64,000 bases of DNA from Catenulispora yoronensis (lineage in GTDB: Bacteria > Actinomycetota > Actinomycetes > Streptomycetales > Catenulisporaceae). The notes beneath the pieces were generated by a model. That model saw only the letters and a list, made by a program, of their open reading frames with translations. It was not told the origin of the DNA and ran no database searches. The stretch spans positions 62,001-126,000 of the forward strand of contig NZ_BAAAQN010000025.1 in assembly GCF_039531695.1 (NCBI RefSeq), given 5' to 3'. Made by a program: the position numbers and the translations under genes. Of this stretch, positions 52,573-62,907 are shown piece by piece (the first letter of the stretch is position 1; each line of letters opens with the position of its first letter).

Positions 52573-54176
52573 ACTCGCCAGCTCGACGGACGCGGGCCCA
52601 GTCGGGCCAGAACGGACTCCGCGACGCTCGCGCGGTCGATCTTGCCCTGGTTGCCGGTGGCGGGGAGCGTGCTCTGCGCGAGGAGGTGGCGGGGCACCAT
52701 GTGGCGCGGGAGGGTGTCGCGGAGGAAGGTGGTGAAGGCGGTCTCGTCGATGGGGTGGAGCGCGGTGTAGACGAGGGCTATGTCGGCGCCGATCTCGATG
52801 TTGGGTACGCCGACGGCGACGCATTGCTCGATGTGCGGGAAGCGGATGGCGATTTCCTCGACCTCGGTGGGGCTGACGCGGAAGCCGCTGGTTTTGATCA
52901 TGGCGTCGCGGCGGCCGATGAAGTAGAGGTAGCCGTCCTCGTCGGCCGTCACGATGTCGCCGGAGAAGACCACGGTCTCGCCCGGATGCTGCGGCAGCGT
53001 TCGGAAACGCTCCGCTGTCTGCTCCGGCGCGTTCCAGTAGCCCTTCGCCACGCAGCCGCCGCGGTGGACCAGCTCGCCGCGCTCGCCCGGCGCCACGGGG
53101 CGGCCGTCGTCGTCCAGGACCAGGAGCTCCACGTCCGGGATGGCGCGGCCGATCGATCCGGGGCGGGCGGCGAGCTGCTCCGGTTCCAGGTACGTGGAGC
53201 GGAACGCTTCGGTGAGTCCGTACATGAGGTACAGCCGGGCGTTCGGGAAGGTGGCGGCGATTTCGTCGATCATGTGCTGCGAAACGGCGCCACCGGATGT
53301 GCACACGTAGCGGACCGCGGACAGGTCGAGGTCCGGGCGGCGCCGTAGCAGCCGGGGATCGAACATCCGGGTGATGATCACCGGCATCACCGGCAGGACC
53401 GTGATGCGCTCCTCGGCCAGGAACCGGAACAGGCTCGCGGGGAACACCAGCTCGTGCAGGCACAGCGTCGCGCCGGTGAGCAGGGTCTGCCAAAGCTGGT
53501 TCAGCCCGTAGTCGAAGTTCAGCGACAGGACGCAGCCGATGCGGTCGTCGGGGCCGGTGCCCAGGTAGTCCGCGACGATGCGGGCTCCGTCGCACAGGTT
53601 GCGGTGCGTCACCATGATGCCCTTGGGGCGCCCCGTGGATCCCGAGGAATAGATGATCGCCGCGAGGTCGGCGCCGATGGCCTGCTGCGGCGGCTCGGTG
53701 AAGGGCCCGGTGCCGACGTCGGCGCCGGGCTCGGTCGCGTCGGCGGCTCCAGGCCCGGTCGCGTCGTCGGCTCCAGGTCCGAGTCCACGCAGGACTGTCG
53801 TCAGCTCCGGCGCCGCCTCGCGCAGCTCGCCGGACCTGCTCGGGTCGGCGACCGCGAGCCGCATCCCGGAGTCCCTGACGATGTGCTCGATGTTGTCCCG
53901 CTTGAGCCCGGGCAGGATCGGCACGACGATCCCGTCGGCGAGCAGCGTGCCGAGGATCGCCACGGCCTGCTCGACCGACTTGGCCATGCAGATGCCGACG
54001 CGGTCGCCGCGCCGGACGCCCCGCGCGCGGAACCCGGCCGCCTCGCGCAGCGCCAGCTCCCGCAGCTCGGCGAAGGACACCGTCGTCCGGCCGTCGCCCA
54101 CGGCGGCCTTCGCCCCGAACCGCCGCGCCGCCTCGTGCACCAGAGCGTGCACCGTGAAGATCCGATGACCGGTCAC
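52569..54176 (-). CDS. Acyl/aminoacyl-AMP ligase (ANL superfamily)
   Basis: 535 aa from GTG 54176. Motifs: IIYSSGSTGRPKGIMVTHRN, YLMYGLTEAFRSTYLEPEQL (adenine-binding region), FSGDIVTADEDGYLYFIGR and the C-terminal Lys region TGNQGKIDRAS. The pattern is that of stand-alone ligases that charge a discrete ACP, like those next to PLP decarboxylases in exosortase-linked or beta-amino-acid-starter loci. The ACP at 56673 is the likely acceptor. A Gly/Ala/Asp/Thr low-complexity insertion (~residues 136-160) precedes the A3 motif. Divergent from the decarboxylase gene. Confidence 0.88.
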   Translation of the reverse strand: MTGHRIFTVHALVHEAARRFGAKAAVGDGRTTVSFAELRELALREAAGFRARGVRRGDRVGICMAKSVEQAVAILGTLLADGIVVPILPGLKRDNIEHIVRDSGMRLAVADPSRSGELREAAPELTTVLRGLGPGADDATGPGAADATEPGADVGTGPFTEPPQQAIGADLAAIIYSSGSTGRPKGIMVTHRNLCDGARIVADYLGTGPDDRIGCVLSLNFDYGLNQLWQTLLTGATLCLHELVFPASLFRFLAEERITVLPVMPVIITRMFDPRLLRRRPDLDLSAVRYVCTSGGAVSQHMIDEIAATFPNARLYLMYGLTEAFRSTYLEPEQLAARPGSIGRAIPDVELLVLDDDGRPVAPGERGELVHRGGCVAKGYWNAPEQTAERFRTLPQHPGETVVFSGDIVTADEDGYLYFIGRRDAMIKTSGFRVSPTEVEEIAIRFPHIEQCVAVGVPNIEIGADIALVYTALHPIDETAFTTFLRDTLPRHMVPRHLLAQSTLPATGNQGKIDRASVAESVLARLGPRPSSWRV

Positions 54177-54272
54177 AAAATCGATATTACAGAGTCCTGA
54201 TATAACGGAAAGAGGCTCACACGGGTTTCCGGCGGTCGACGTGCAGGCTGGCACCGGGATGAGGGGTGGACG
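54177..54272. promoter_or_regulatory. Divergent promoter between the AMP ligase and the PLP decarboxylase
   Basis: 96 bp with an AT-rich core (AAAATCGATATTACAG ... TCCTGATATAACGG) flanked by both starts. GATATAAC is a plausible -10 element. No strong dyad was identified. Confidence 0.4.
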
Positions 54273-55620
<1,348 letters not shown>

Positions 55621-55631
<11 letters not shown>

Positions 55632-56580
55632 GCAGCGGTCGCATCCGCGCGTACTCCCCCGGATCCGCCGGCAGGTCGACGATGAGATCGGTGACGCCGA
55701 TCTCGGCGCAGGCGGCGAGCCAGTCCCGGGCCTGGGCAACGGATCCGACCAGCTTGGGCGCGTCGAGGCCGAAGGTGGGGAAGCCGTACCAGAGCCGTTC
55801 GTCCTGGACGGTCCCGTCCCCGCCGAACGCGAGCGCCGCCCGGTGCTCGCTGGAGACGACCTGCGCCATGAACATCTTGGTGGACAGCTGCTTGCGGCGG
55901 TCGGCGGGATACAGCTCGGCCGCGGCTTCCCAGGCCTGTTCCTCGGTGTCGCGGACCAGCAGGCCGATGAGCAGCGCGACGCGTTCCACGCCCTGCTCCT
56001 CGCGGATCCTGGCGATCTCCTTGGCCAGGGCCGGGCGCGGCCGGGCCATCATCAGCACCAGGTCCACCGGCACCACGCCCGGGGTGGAGGAGGACGGGGT
56101 GATCAGCAGCGGGGACGAGGGGCCCGCGGTGTAGGCAGTGTCGGCGTGGCGGTCCAGCTCGGCGCGCAGGTCCGCGGCGAACCGGCCGAGCCGCTGCCGG
56201 GCCGCTGCCTTGTCGCCGCCGTCGCCGGCCGCGCGGGCGGCCGCGGTGGCCCCGGACACCAGATTCACGTGGGTGGGGCGGCCGAACCGGTAGCCGAGGC
56301 CGAGCAGGCGTCGGGCCACCGTCTCCGCCCCCTCCTGGTGCGGCCGGACCGCCACGATCGGTTGGAGCACGGATCCGTTCAGCACGTCGAACGCGGCCAG
56401 CCAGGGATCGATGGCGGCCGGGAAGTCGTAGGCGAACGCGCCGACGGCGCCGGCCCGGGCGGCGGCCGCCAGATGGGCGGTCAGCCGGTCCAGGTATTCC
56501 GGGGCCGGCAGGCGGCGCCCGCTGCCGAAGTTCTCGGTGTGCGGGGGAACGATGACGCTGACGGTTCGCCACGGGGTCAC
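55621..56580 (-). CDS. LLM-class flavin-dependent monooxygenase
   Basis: 319 aa from ATG 56580. Luciferase-like TIM-barrel pattern: LTAHLAAAARAGAVGAFAYD, FDVLNGSVLQPIVAVRPHQE, YRFGRPTHVNLVSGATAAAR and the long segment LAKEIARIREEQGVERVALL. The nearest functional type is the alkanesulfonate/BtrO group that uses reduced FMN. In butirosin synthesis such an enzyme hydroxylates the carrier-bound chain; a like role here is inferred from the neighbouring ACP and decarboxylase. A partner flavin reductase is not visible. Confidence 0.85.
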
Positions 56581-56588
56581 GGATCAGA

Positions 56589-56607
56589 TCTTACCGACTG
56601 TGTAAGA
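56589..56607. promoter_or_regulatory. Inverted repeat in the LLM/ACP divergent region, operator candidate
   Basis: TCTTAC-CGACTGT-GTAAGA, perfect 6-bp arms with a 7-bp spacer, lies 9 bp before the LLM start and upstream of the ACP gene. Confidence 0.5.
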
Positions 56608-56672
56608 GTACGGATATGCTGTGCGAAATCCGCCATTCGGTGGCGCCCGGACGCGAGGATTCGGAGGGGACC

Positions 56673-56942
56673 GTGGACGGTACCGAGGTGAACGAGCAGA
56701 CCGTCGCCTTCCGGCTGCGCGCGCTGGTGGCCGAACAGCTGCACCAGGCGGCCGCGGACACGGACTGGGACACCGCGACCCTGGCCGACCTGGGCCTGGA
56801 CTCGATGACCGCGATCGAACTGGTGCTGGCGATCGAGGACACCTTCGGGGTGCCGTTCCCGGAGGATCTGCTGGTGCGCGAGACGTTCTCCACGCTGGCC
56901 GAACTGGCCGCGATAGTCGAGGCGATGATCGAGGCGCCGTAG
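56673..56942 (+). CDS. Acyl carrier protein
   Basis: 89 aa from GTG 56673 with GGAGGGG just upstream; ATG 56616 in the same frame is an alternative start. The 4'-phosphopantetheine site is LADLGLDSMTAIELVLAIED with the expected Asp-Ser-Met, and the helical pattern is that of a discrete ACP. It is the probable acceptor for the AMP ligase and the platform for the PLP decarboxylase and LLM monooxygenase. Confidence 0.92.
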   Translation: MDGTEVNEQTVAFRLRALVAEQLHQAAADTDWDTATLADLGLDSMTAIELVLAIEDTFGVPFPEDLLVRETFSTLAELAAIVEAMIEAP

Positions 56943-56970
56943 GCGGCGCCGGCCGACCCGGAGGATATCA

Positions 56971-58152
56971 GTGGCCGTAGACACAACACTCGTGGAACGG
57001 GCCCGGCAGGTCGCCGCCGACGTGCTGGCCGGCAACGCCGGGAAGATCGACGCCGAGGCGCTGTTCCCGGCGGACAACCTGGCCGCGCTGCACTCCGCCG
57101 GGCTGATGGCGGTCTTCCTGCCGCCCGAGCTCGGCGGGCACGACGCGTCCATCGCCACCTACGGCGCGATCGCGGCCGTCCTGGGCGAGCAGTGCGCCTC
57201 GACCGGGATGGTCTGGGCGATGCACGGCCAACAGGTGGTTTCGCTGCTCGACCACGCCGCCGACACCCACGCCGCGTGGCTGGCCCGGGCCGGCGCCGAG
57301 GGCTGCGTGATCGGCTCGGTCACCACCGACAGGTCCGGCGGCGCCGACCTGTTCAGCACCGGCGACGCGCTGGTGCCCGAGGACGGCCGGCTGCGGCTGC
57401 GCCGGGAGGCGCCGGTGGTGACGGCCGGCGGCAACGCGGGGTTCTACCTCGTGAGCATGCGGACCGGTCCGGACGCGCCGTTGAACAGCACCTGCCTGGT
57501 GTGCGTGGACCGGACCGAGGGGGTGATCGAGGAGCGCGGCACCTGGGACACGCTGGGCATGCGCGGCACGCACAGCGTGCCGATGGCGCTGGACGTCCTG
57601 GTGGATCCCTCGCGGGTGCTGGCCACGCCGTTCAGCGACATCGCCAAGCTGACCCTGGTGCCGGCCGGGCACGTGGGCTGGGCGAGCTGCTGGCTCGGGG
57701 TCGCCCGGGGCGCGGCCGCGCGCCTGCGGACCGCGCTGCGCAAGCGGGAGCTGGGCCGCTCGGCGCCGCGTTCGGACGTGCTGTACGCGAAGCTCGCCGA
57801 GATCCGGCTGCACCTGGACCTGCTGGAGTCGCTGATCTTCCGGGTGGCCACGGAGGCCGACGAGCTGCGCGCCGCGCGGCGGGCCGGCGGTCCGGCGGAC
57901 TTCGTGGATCCGGTACTCGTCAACAACCTGAAGCTGGCCGGGTCGAGGCTGGCGTTCAGCGCGGTGGACCAGATGGTCGACGTGGCCGGGATGCGCGACG
58001 GCTATCAGCGGAGCTCGGGGCTGGGGCTGGAGCGGGCGTTCCGGGACCTGCGGTCCGCCGCGCTGATGTTCCACAACGACCGGCTGCTCCAGGCGAACGG
58101 GCTGCTGGTGCTGGCCGGGAGCCGGGCGCTGATCGGGCTGGGGCGGTCGTGA
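56971..58152 (+). CDS. Acyl-CoA-dehydrogenase-like prolyl-PCP oxidase
   Basis: 393 aa from GTG 56971 (GGAGGATATCA before it). Acyl-CoA dehydrogenase fold: LFPADNLAALHSAGLMAVFL, PPELGGHDASIATYGAIAAV, LGEQCASTGMVWAMHGQQVV, WDTLGMRGTHSVPMALDVLV, and a C-terminal helical half. It is coupled (GTGA) to an A-PCP gene with a prolyl-type code. Flavin oxidases next to such proteins (PltE, RedW, CloN3) convert L-prolyl-S-PCP to pyrrole-2-carboxyl-S-PCP. That role is likely here. Confidence 0.88.
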   Translation: MAVDTTLVERARQVAADVLAGNAGKIDAEALFPADNLAALHSAGLMAVFLPPELGGHDASIATYGAIAAVLGEQCASTGMVWAMHGQQVVSLLDHAADTHAAWLARAGAEGCVIGSVTTDRSGGADLFSTGDALVPEDGRLRLRREAPVVTAGGNAGFYLVSMRTGPDAPLNSTCLVCVDRTEGVIEERGTWDTLGMRGTHSVPMALDVLVDPSRVLATPFSDIAKLTLVPAGHVGWASCWLGVARGAAARLRTALRKRELGRSAPRSDVLYAKLAEIRLHLDLLESLIFRVATEADELRAARRAGGPADFVDPVLVNNLKLAGSRLAFSAVDQMVDVAGMRDGYQRSSGLGLERAFRDLRSAALMFHNDRLLQANGLLVLAGSRALIGLGRS

Positions 58153-60008
58153 CCGGGTCCTCGCTCGCCGCGGCGGTGGTCGCGCGGGCCCGGGCGCAGC
58201 CGGGGCATCCGGCGATCGTGAGCGGGGAGCGGACCGTCACGTACGCGGAGCTGGTGGCGGCTGCCCACCGGATCGCGGTGGTGGTCGCCGAGCTGCCGGG
58301 AGACGGTCCGGTCGCGGTGCAGGGGCGGCGGCAGCCCTCGACGATCGCCGCCTTCCTGGGCGTACTGCTGGCGGGGCGGGCGTATGTGCCGCTGAATCCG
58401 GCCGATCCGGCGGTACGGCAGCGGACGATGGTGGAGGCTGCCGGGGCGGCGGTGTTGGACGCCGCGGTGTTGGACGAAGTTTTTGATGCTCCAGGCGGGG
58501 CGGCGGGGCCGGAGGGCGGGCCGGAAGGCCAACCGGAGAGCGGACCGGATCCGGCGCCGGAGCAGTTCGGGGCCGGACCGGGGCCGAACGACCTCGCCTA
58601 CATCTTCTTCACCTCGGGCTCGACCGGGGTTCCCAAGGGCGTGCCGATCAGCCACGGCAACGCCGCGGCGTTCGTGGAGTGGGCCGACGCAGTGTTCGAG
58701 CTCGGCCCCGGCGACACGATCGGGGTGTACGCGCCGCTGTACTTCGACTTGTCGATCTTCGACGTGTTCGCGGGGCTCCGGGCCGGGGCGGCGATCGTGC
58801 TGCTGTCCGACGACGAGGTCCTGTTGCCCAGAGCCGTTCTGGACCGGCTGGCCGCGACCGCGGTCACCGTGCTGTACGCGGTGCCGTCGGCGCTGCTGGC
58901 GGTGATCGGGGCGGGATCGGCGACCCTGCCGGCGCTGCGGCTGCTGCTGATGGCCGGCGAGGCGTTCCCGGCGGCGCGTCTGGACGACATCCGGGCCGCG
59001 GCGCCGAACGCCGCGCTGCACAACCTCTACGGCCCGATCGAGGCCAACGTGGTATCGCACTTCGCGGTGCCGGAGTCGTGGCCGGCCGGGACTCCGGTGC
59101 CGATCGGGATACCGGCGTCCGGGGCCGAGTTGGCGCTGCTCGCCGACACGGACGGCACGGTCCCGGACGCGGACGGCACGGCCCCGCCCGGTGACAGTAC
59201 CCTGATATTCGGACCGGGCAGCGGCGAACTCCTGATCAGCGGCCCGTCGTTGTTCGCCGGGTATCTGCCCGCGTCGGTGCCGCCGCCGGACCCCTTCCTC
59301 GTGGCGAACGGACGCCGCTGGTACCGCACGTCCGACCTTGCTGCCCGCGACGTCGACGGCGTCTATCACTTCCGCGGCCGCACCGACCGCCGCCTGAAGA
59401 ACCGCGGCTTCCTGGTCGAACCGGCCGAGGTCGAGCACACGCTGGCCGGCCATCCCGGGCTCGGCGCGGCCGTCGTCGTCGTGACGGAGGCGGAGGCCGA
59501 GACCGGCCCGGCGATGCACGCGTACGTCGTTCCCGCCACCGGCCCGGGACCCGCACCCACCCGCCAGGACCTGCGCACGTGGCTCGCCGAGCGACTGCCG
59601 CGCTACTTGTGGCCCGCTGAGATCCACCTCGTCGACGCGCTGCCGCTCGGGCGGACCGGGAAGGTCGACCGGACCCGGCTGGCCGCGTCCGCATCCGGCG
59701 GAGGCAGCGAGGAAGTGGGCAGAGCGGAAGTGAGCGGGGCCGAAGCCCGCCTGGCCGACCTGGCGGCCATCGTCCTCGACTGCCTGCGCAAGCTACTGGT
59801 CGAGGACACCGAACGCGGGCCGGACACGCCGTTGCTGGGCTCCGACGGCGTCGATTCCCTCGTGCTGGTGGAACTGGTGACAGCCTGCGAACAAGCCGGC
59901 CGGACCACCCTGGAACCCGACCTGTTCGTCCCCGCCACGTTCGCCACCGCTCGGACGTTCGCCACCGCCCTGGCCACCGGAAGACTGCCGGAAGGAGTCG
60001 GCCCATGA
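58149..60008 (+). CDS. Prolyl-type adenylation domain with C-terminal PCP
   Basis: 619 aa from GTG 58149. The A domain has FFTSGSTGVPKGVPISHGNA, LHNLYGPIEANV, YRTSDLAARDVDGVYHFRGR and RTGKVDRTRLA. Specificity residues read by eye: D-L-F-Y-L-A-L-V-V, very near the DLLYLALVC type of pyrrole-forming prolyl ligases (PltF, RedM, CloN4); YFDLSIFDVF around the first pocket residue is also typical. A carrier domain follows at ~540-619 (LLGSDGVDSLVLVELVTACE), which in classical systems is a separate protein. Proline substrate is a good inference. ATGA overlap with the next gene. Confidence 0.9.
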   Translation: MTGSSLAAAVVARARAQPGHPAIVSGERTVTYAELVAAAHRIAVVVAELPGDGPVAVQGRRQPSTIAAFLGVLLAGRAYVPLNPADPAVRQRTMVEAAGAAVLDAAVLDEVFDAPGGAAGPEGGPEGQPESGPDPAPEQFGAGPGPNDLAYIFFTSGSTGVPKGVPISHGNAAAFVEWADAVFELGPGDTIGVYAPLYFDLSIFDVFAGLRAGAAIVLLSDDEVLLPRAVLDRLAATAVTVLYAVPSALLAVIGAGSATLPALRLLLMAGEAFPAARLDDIRAAAPNAALHNLYGPIEANVVSHFAVPESWPAGTPVPIGIPASGAELALLADTDGTVPDADGTAPPGDSTLIFGPGSGELLISGPSLFAGYLPASVPPPDPFLVANGRRWYRTSDLAARDVDGVYHFRGRTDRRLKNRGFLVEPAEVEHTLAGHPGLGAAVVVVTEAEAETGPAMHAYVVPATGPGPAPTRQDLRTWLAERLPRYLWPAEIHLVDALPLGRTGKVDRTRLAASASGGGSEEVGRAEVSGAEARLADLAAIVLDCLRKLLVEDTERGPDTPLLGSDGVDSLVLVELVTACEQAGRTTLEPDLFVPATFATARTFATALATGRLPEGVGP

Positions 60009-60985
60009 GCGCGACCGGAAACGGAACCGGGCCCCTGGCCCCGATGCTGTCCTGCGTCGAGGCCAACATCGAAGTCCTGCTCCGACACGCCGGCGCCGCC
60101 GACGTCCTGACGGCGCTGGGCGCGCTGTGCTCCCTGGACGTGCTGCCGCCCGCGCAGCCGGTCCTGACACCGCTCCCCCGGGACGCCTGGATCGAACGCA
60201 GCACCGGCCTCCGCCTGACCAGCACCCCGGCGGACACCGCCGCCAAGGCGATCGACGCCGCGCGCGCCGCCGCCGAGAGCGGATCCCCGACGCTGGTCGT
60301 CGCGGACGCGTTCACCGTCCCGTGGAACCCTTATGCCGGACACGAGCACCATGAGCACGGCTTCGTCGTGGACGGGGCCGAGGGCGACCGCCTCCACATC
60401 GTCGACGCCTACGTCAACACCACGCGGTACGGCCCGACCGAACCGGGCGCACGCTGGATCGAGGCCGCCGAGCTGATCAGTGTGCTGCGACCCGCCGGTG
60501 ACCGGTTCGAGCTGCGGAACCTGGTCGGCGCCGGTCCCGCGACCGACCGGGACACGGTGGCCGCGCAAGCCGTGGCGGCCAACGTCGCCGCCTGGCGCGA
60601 AGCCGCGGCGGAAGGCCGGGACGCCACCGCGCTCGCCAGGTTCGCTGACGGCGGCCTCGACGCGGAGGGACTGGCGTGGCTCTCGCTGGCCGTCTGGCTG
60701 ATCAGCCGGAGCCGCCAGGTCCATGCGCGGTGGTGGCAGGAGCGCACCGGCGAGTCGGTGGACGCGGAGGCGTCGGTGGGCGCGGCGGCGCCCAAGGCCG
60801 CGGAGGCGGTGGTCGCGGCAGCTGAGCCTGTCCTGCGCCAATGGCAGACCACGCAGACCATGACCTACCTCGCCTGGCGCCGTGTCGAAGCGGGCCACCC
60901 CTGCCCGACGACCCTGGCCGCGACTCTCAGCGCAGCCGCCGAGGCCGAGACGGCGTGGTTCGAGGCGATGGCGGCGGGTTCCTAG
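60005..60985 (+). CDS. BtrH-like acyltransferase (BtrH N-terminal family)
   Basis: 326 aa from ATG 60005. The N-terminus MLSCVEANIEVLLRHAG has the Cys of the BtrH_N/papain-like acyltransferase family, and AFTVPWNPYAGHEHHEHGFV with VVDGAEGDRLHIVDAY supplies the expected His and Asp. BtrH moves the finished side chain from its carrier protein to the aminoglycoside in butirosin synthesis. Here it could join pyrrolyl-PCP and the ACP-bound chain, or transfer one of them to an acceptor amine. The C-terminal half is helical and not recognised. Last gene of the locus. Confidence 0.75.
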   Translation: MSATGNGTGPLAPMLSCVEANIEVLLRHAGAADVLTALGALCSLDVLPPAQPVLTPLPRDAWIERSTGLRLTSTPADTAAKAIDAARAAAESGSPTLVVADAFTVPWNPYAGHEHHEHGFVVDGAEGDRLHIVDAYVNTTRYGPTEPGARWIEAAELISVLRPAGDRFELRNLVGAGPATDRDTVAAQAVAANVAAWREAAAEGRDATALARFADGGLDAEGLAWLSLAVWLISRSRQVHARWWQERTGESVDAEASVGAAAPKAAEAVVAAAEPVLRQWQTTQTMTYLAWRRVEAGHPCPTTLAATLSAAAEAETAWFEAMAAGS

Positions 60986-61416
60986 TCCGGCGGCGGAGCC
61001 CGGGCCGCATCGATGGGAACCCCCCCTCCGAACGCCACCAGAAACGCATTCGAGGGAACGTCGTCTCCACGCCGCTCCACGAAATCCGGCCGAGAGAGCA
61101 CCCGCGTAGGCGCCGAGCTGCGGAAGTCACGCTAAGGGATCAGTCATGCGCAACGCGCTGTATTCGGTTCCTGATGACGCGTTTCCGCCAACATCTTTTA
61201 GTTAGTCAAGTTTCCGAATCAGAACGCGAGCCTGGCACGGACCTGGCGCGATCGTTCTCCGGCCAGGCACGGGGGAACCGTGGTGTCGTTCACCGCGTCC
61301 GGCGCTTTTTGGTCGGTCATCGCATCCGCGGTAGTCGCGGTGCCAGCGCGAACGTCACTGTAGGGACCGGCAGTCGCGTCAACGGGGTGCGACGTCTACG
61401 GGAGGGTCGACGATCC
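60986..61416. other. Intergenic region with a ROK-like motif
   Basis: About 430 bp without a supported gene. TTAGTCAAGTTTCCGAA at 61202-61218 resembles the site before the sugar importer. A purine-rich ribosome binding site (GGAGGG) stands before the next gene. Confidence 0.5.
61202..61218. promoter_or_regulatory. ROK-type operator-like sequence
   Basis: TTAGTCAAGTTTCCGAA; shares TTAGT-AAGTT-CC spacing with 41653-41671. It lies about 200 bp before a secreted-protein gene, a position typical for control of extracellular proteins. Confidence 0.4.
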
Positions 61417-61857
61417 ATGCGATTGAGACGAACGGTCACGGGGGCCGCGGTGGCGGCGATGCTGGCGATGGGGGGCGTCGTCACCGCGGGACCCGCGAGT
61501 GCGTACACCAGCCTCGGCAGCTGCAATCGGGTCAAGTCCAACACGGGGCAGATGTGCCTGTTCTACAACTCCAACTACGGGGGTTCCAGCAGCGGGTTCT
61601 ACGCTGACAGTTACTACGGGGCCTGGGCGTTCAGCGCGGGCGGAACGCAGGCGTGGAACGACAACTTCCGCAGCAGCGGTGCCGGTCAGAACACGCCCAT
61701 GTGGCACAACATGGGTTCGGACTCCAACTACAGTCTCCTGACCCGCTCGATGATTCGCGGTGACGGCGGGGCGGACTGGTACGTCGACCCGAACACGAGC
61801 AACAACCTCGGCGGCGATCAGTACAACGAGGACACGTACCTCTACGTTGACTTCTGA
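61417..61857 (+). CDS. Secreted peptidase-inhibitor I36-like protein
   Basis: 146 aa from ATG 61417 (GGGAGGG upstream). A signal peptide (MRLRRTVTGAAVAAMLAMGG through ASA at ~32) precedes a mature part with the I36-type fold pattern: CLFYNSNYGGSSSGFYAD, FRSSGAGQNTPMWHNM and YVDPNTSNNLGG. Two Cys in the mature part could pair. Family members inhibit metalloproteases in Streptomyces; inhibition is inferred, secretion is well supported. Confidence 0.82.
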   Translation: MRLRRTVTGAAVAAMLAMGGVVTAGPASAYTSLGSCNRVKSNTGQMCLFYNSNYGGSSSGFYADSYYGAWAFSAGGTQAWNDNFRSSGAGQNTPMWHNMGSDSNYSLLTRSMIRGDGGADWYVDPNTSNNLGGDQYNEDTYLYVDF

Positions 61858-61935
61858 CCGCTGCACGGCGTGGGGCTGCCGGCCATCCGGCTGGCGGCTC
61901 CGCGCCGTTTCCCACCGATCGAGGGATCACTCCAC

Positions 61936-62907
61936 ATGACGACGAGAAGTTCGGCTGCCCGGCTGGTGCCGGCGCTGCTGCTCGCCCTCGCCTCGACGGC
62001 TTGTTCAGCGTCGAGCTCGAAACATGACGCGGCACGCCCCCCGGCCGCCGTGGGCTCCGAGATGCCGACCGGTCTGGCGACGTCGGCCGTGCCGTCGGGC
62101 ACCCCGACGTCGGCCGCGCTCGGTCAGTACCTCAAGCGGACGATGCCCATCCAGGCCTACGAGGTCACCTCCCGGCAGAGCTCTGAGATCTCGGCCGCCT
62201 ACGCGACCCTGGTCGGTCGCTGCCTGGCCCGGTTCGGATTCACCGACATGCCCAAACCGCGGATCAACCAGCACGACATAGACAGCGTCCGCAGCCGGTA
62301 CGGTCCGGGCGACGACGTGATGGCCGAGCACGGATACCACTTCCGGCAGGACGAGATGGGGCCTCCGGACAGCCCGTCCGAGGGCGGTGCCCCGCCGACC
62401 GAGTCGGCCGCGCAGATCGCCGTCGAGAACGGAAGCGGGCCGAAGGTGGTGAACGGCCAGCAGGTTCCGGACGGCGGCTGCGCGGAGGACGCCAAGCGCC
62501 AGGTGACGGCGGACGGGGCCGTCTACGGCGAACCCGACCTCGTCGGGTCGATCGACGCGGCCTCCTATACGCGTTCGCAGAGCGACCAGCGCGTCCTGGC
62601 CGTCTTCGCCAAGTGGTCCGACTGTATGAAACAGCGCGGCTACACTTACGTTTCGCCGGTTGCCGCGTTGGAGGACCCGAAGTGGAAGACCGGCGGTTCG
62701 GCGGACCCCGCGGAGATCGCGACCGCGCAAGCCGACCTCGCCTGCAAGCGGCAGTACAACGTGATCGATGTCTGGTTCGCCGTGGACTCGGCCATGCAGC
62801 AGGCAGCCATCGAGCAGAACGCGACGCAGCTCAACGCGATCAAGGACGGCATCGCCAAGGAGCTCAAGATCGCGGCTGACGTCCTCGGCGCCGGCGGCAC
62901 CGGGTGA
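61936..62907 (+). CDS. Lipoprotein of unknown function
   Basis: 323 aa from ATG 61936. Lipoprotein signal ARLVPALLLALASTAC with lipidated Cys ~24. The mature part has four further Cys in two distant pairs (GRCLARFGF; GGCAEDAKRQ; WSDCMKQRGY; LACKRQYN), a pattern of many uncharacterised actinomycete lipoproteins located before adaptor-type transport genes. It overlaps the next gene (GTGA), so it is probably part of the same export or envelope system. Confidence 0.8.
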   Translation: MTTRSSAARLVPALLLALASTACSASSSKHDAARPPAAVGSEMPTGLATSAVPSGTPTSAALGQYLKRTMPIQAYEVTSRQSSEISAAYATLVGRCLARFGFTDMPKPRINQHDIDSVRSRYGPGDDVMAEHGYHFRQDEMGPPDSPSEGGAPPTESAAQIAVENGSGPKVVNGQQVPDGGCAEDAKRQVTADGAVYGEPDLVGSIDAASYTRSQSDQRVLAVFAKWSDCMKQRGYTYVSPVAALEDPKWKTGGSADPAEIATAQADLACKRQYNVIDVWFAVDSAMQQAAIEQNATQLNAIKDGIAKELKIAADVLGAGGTG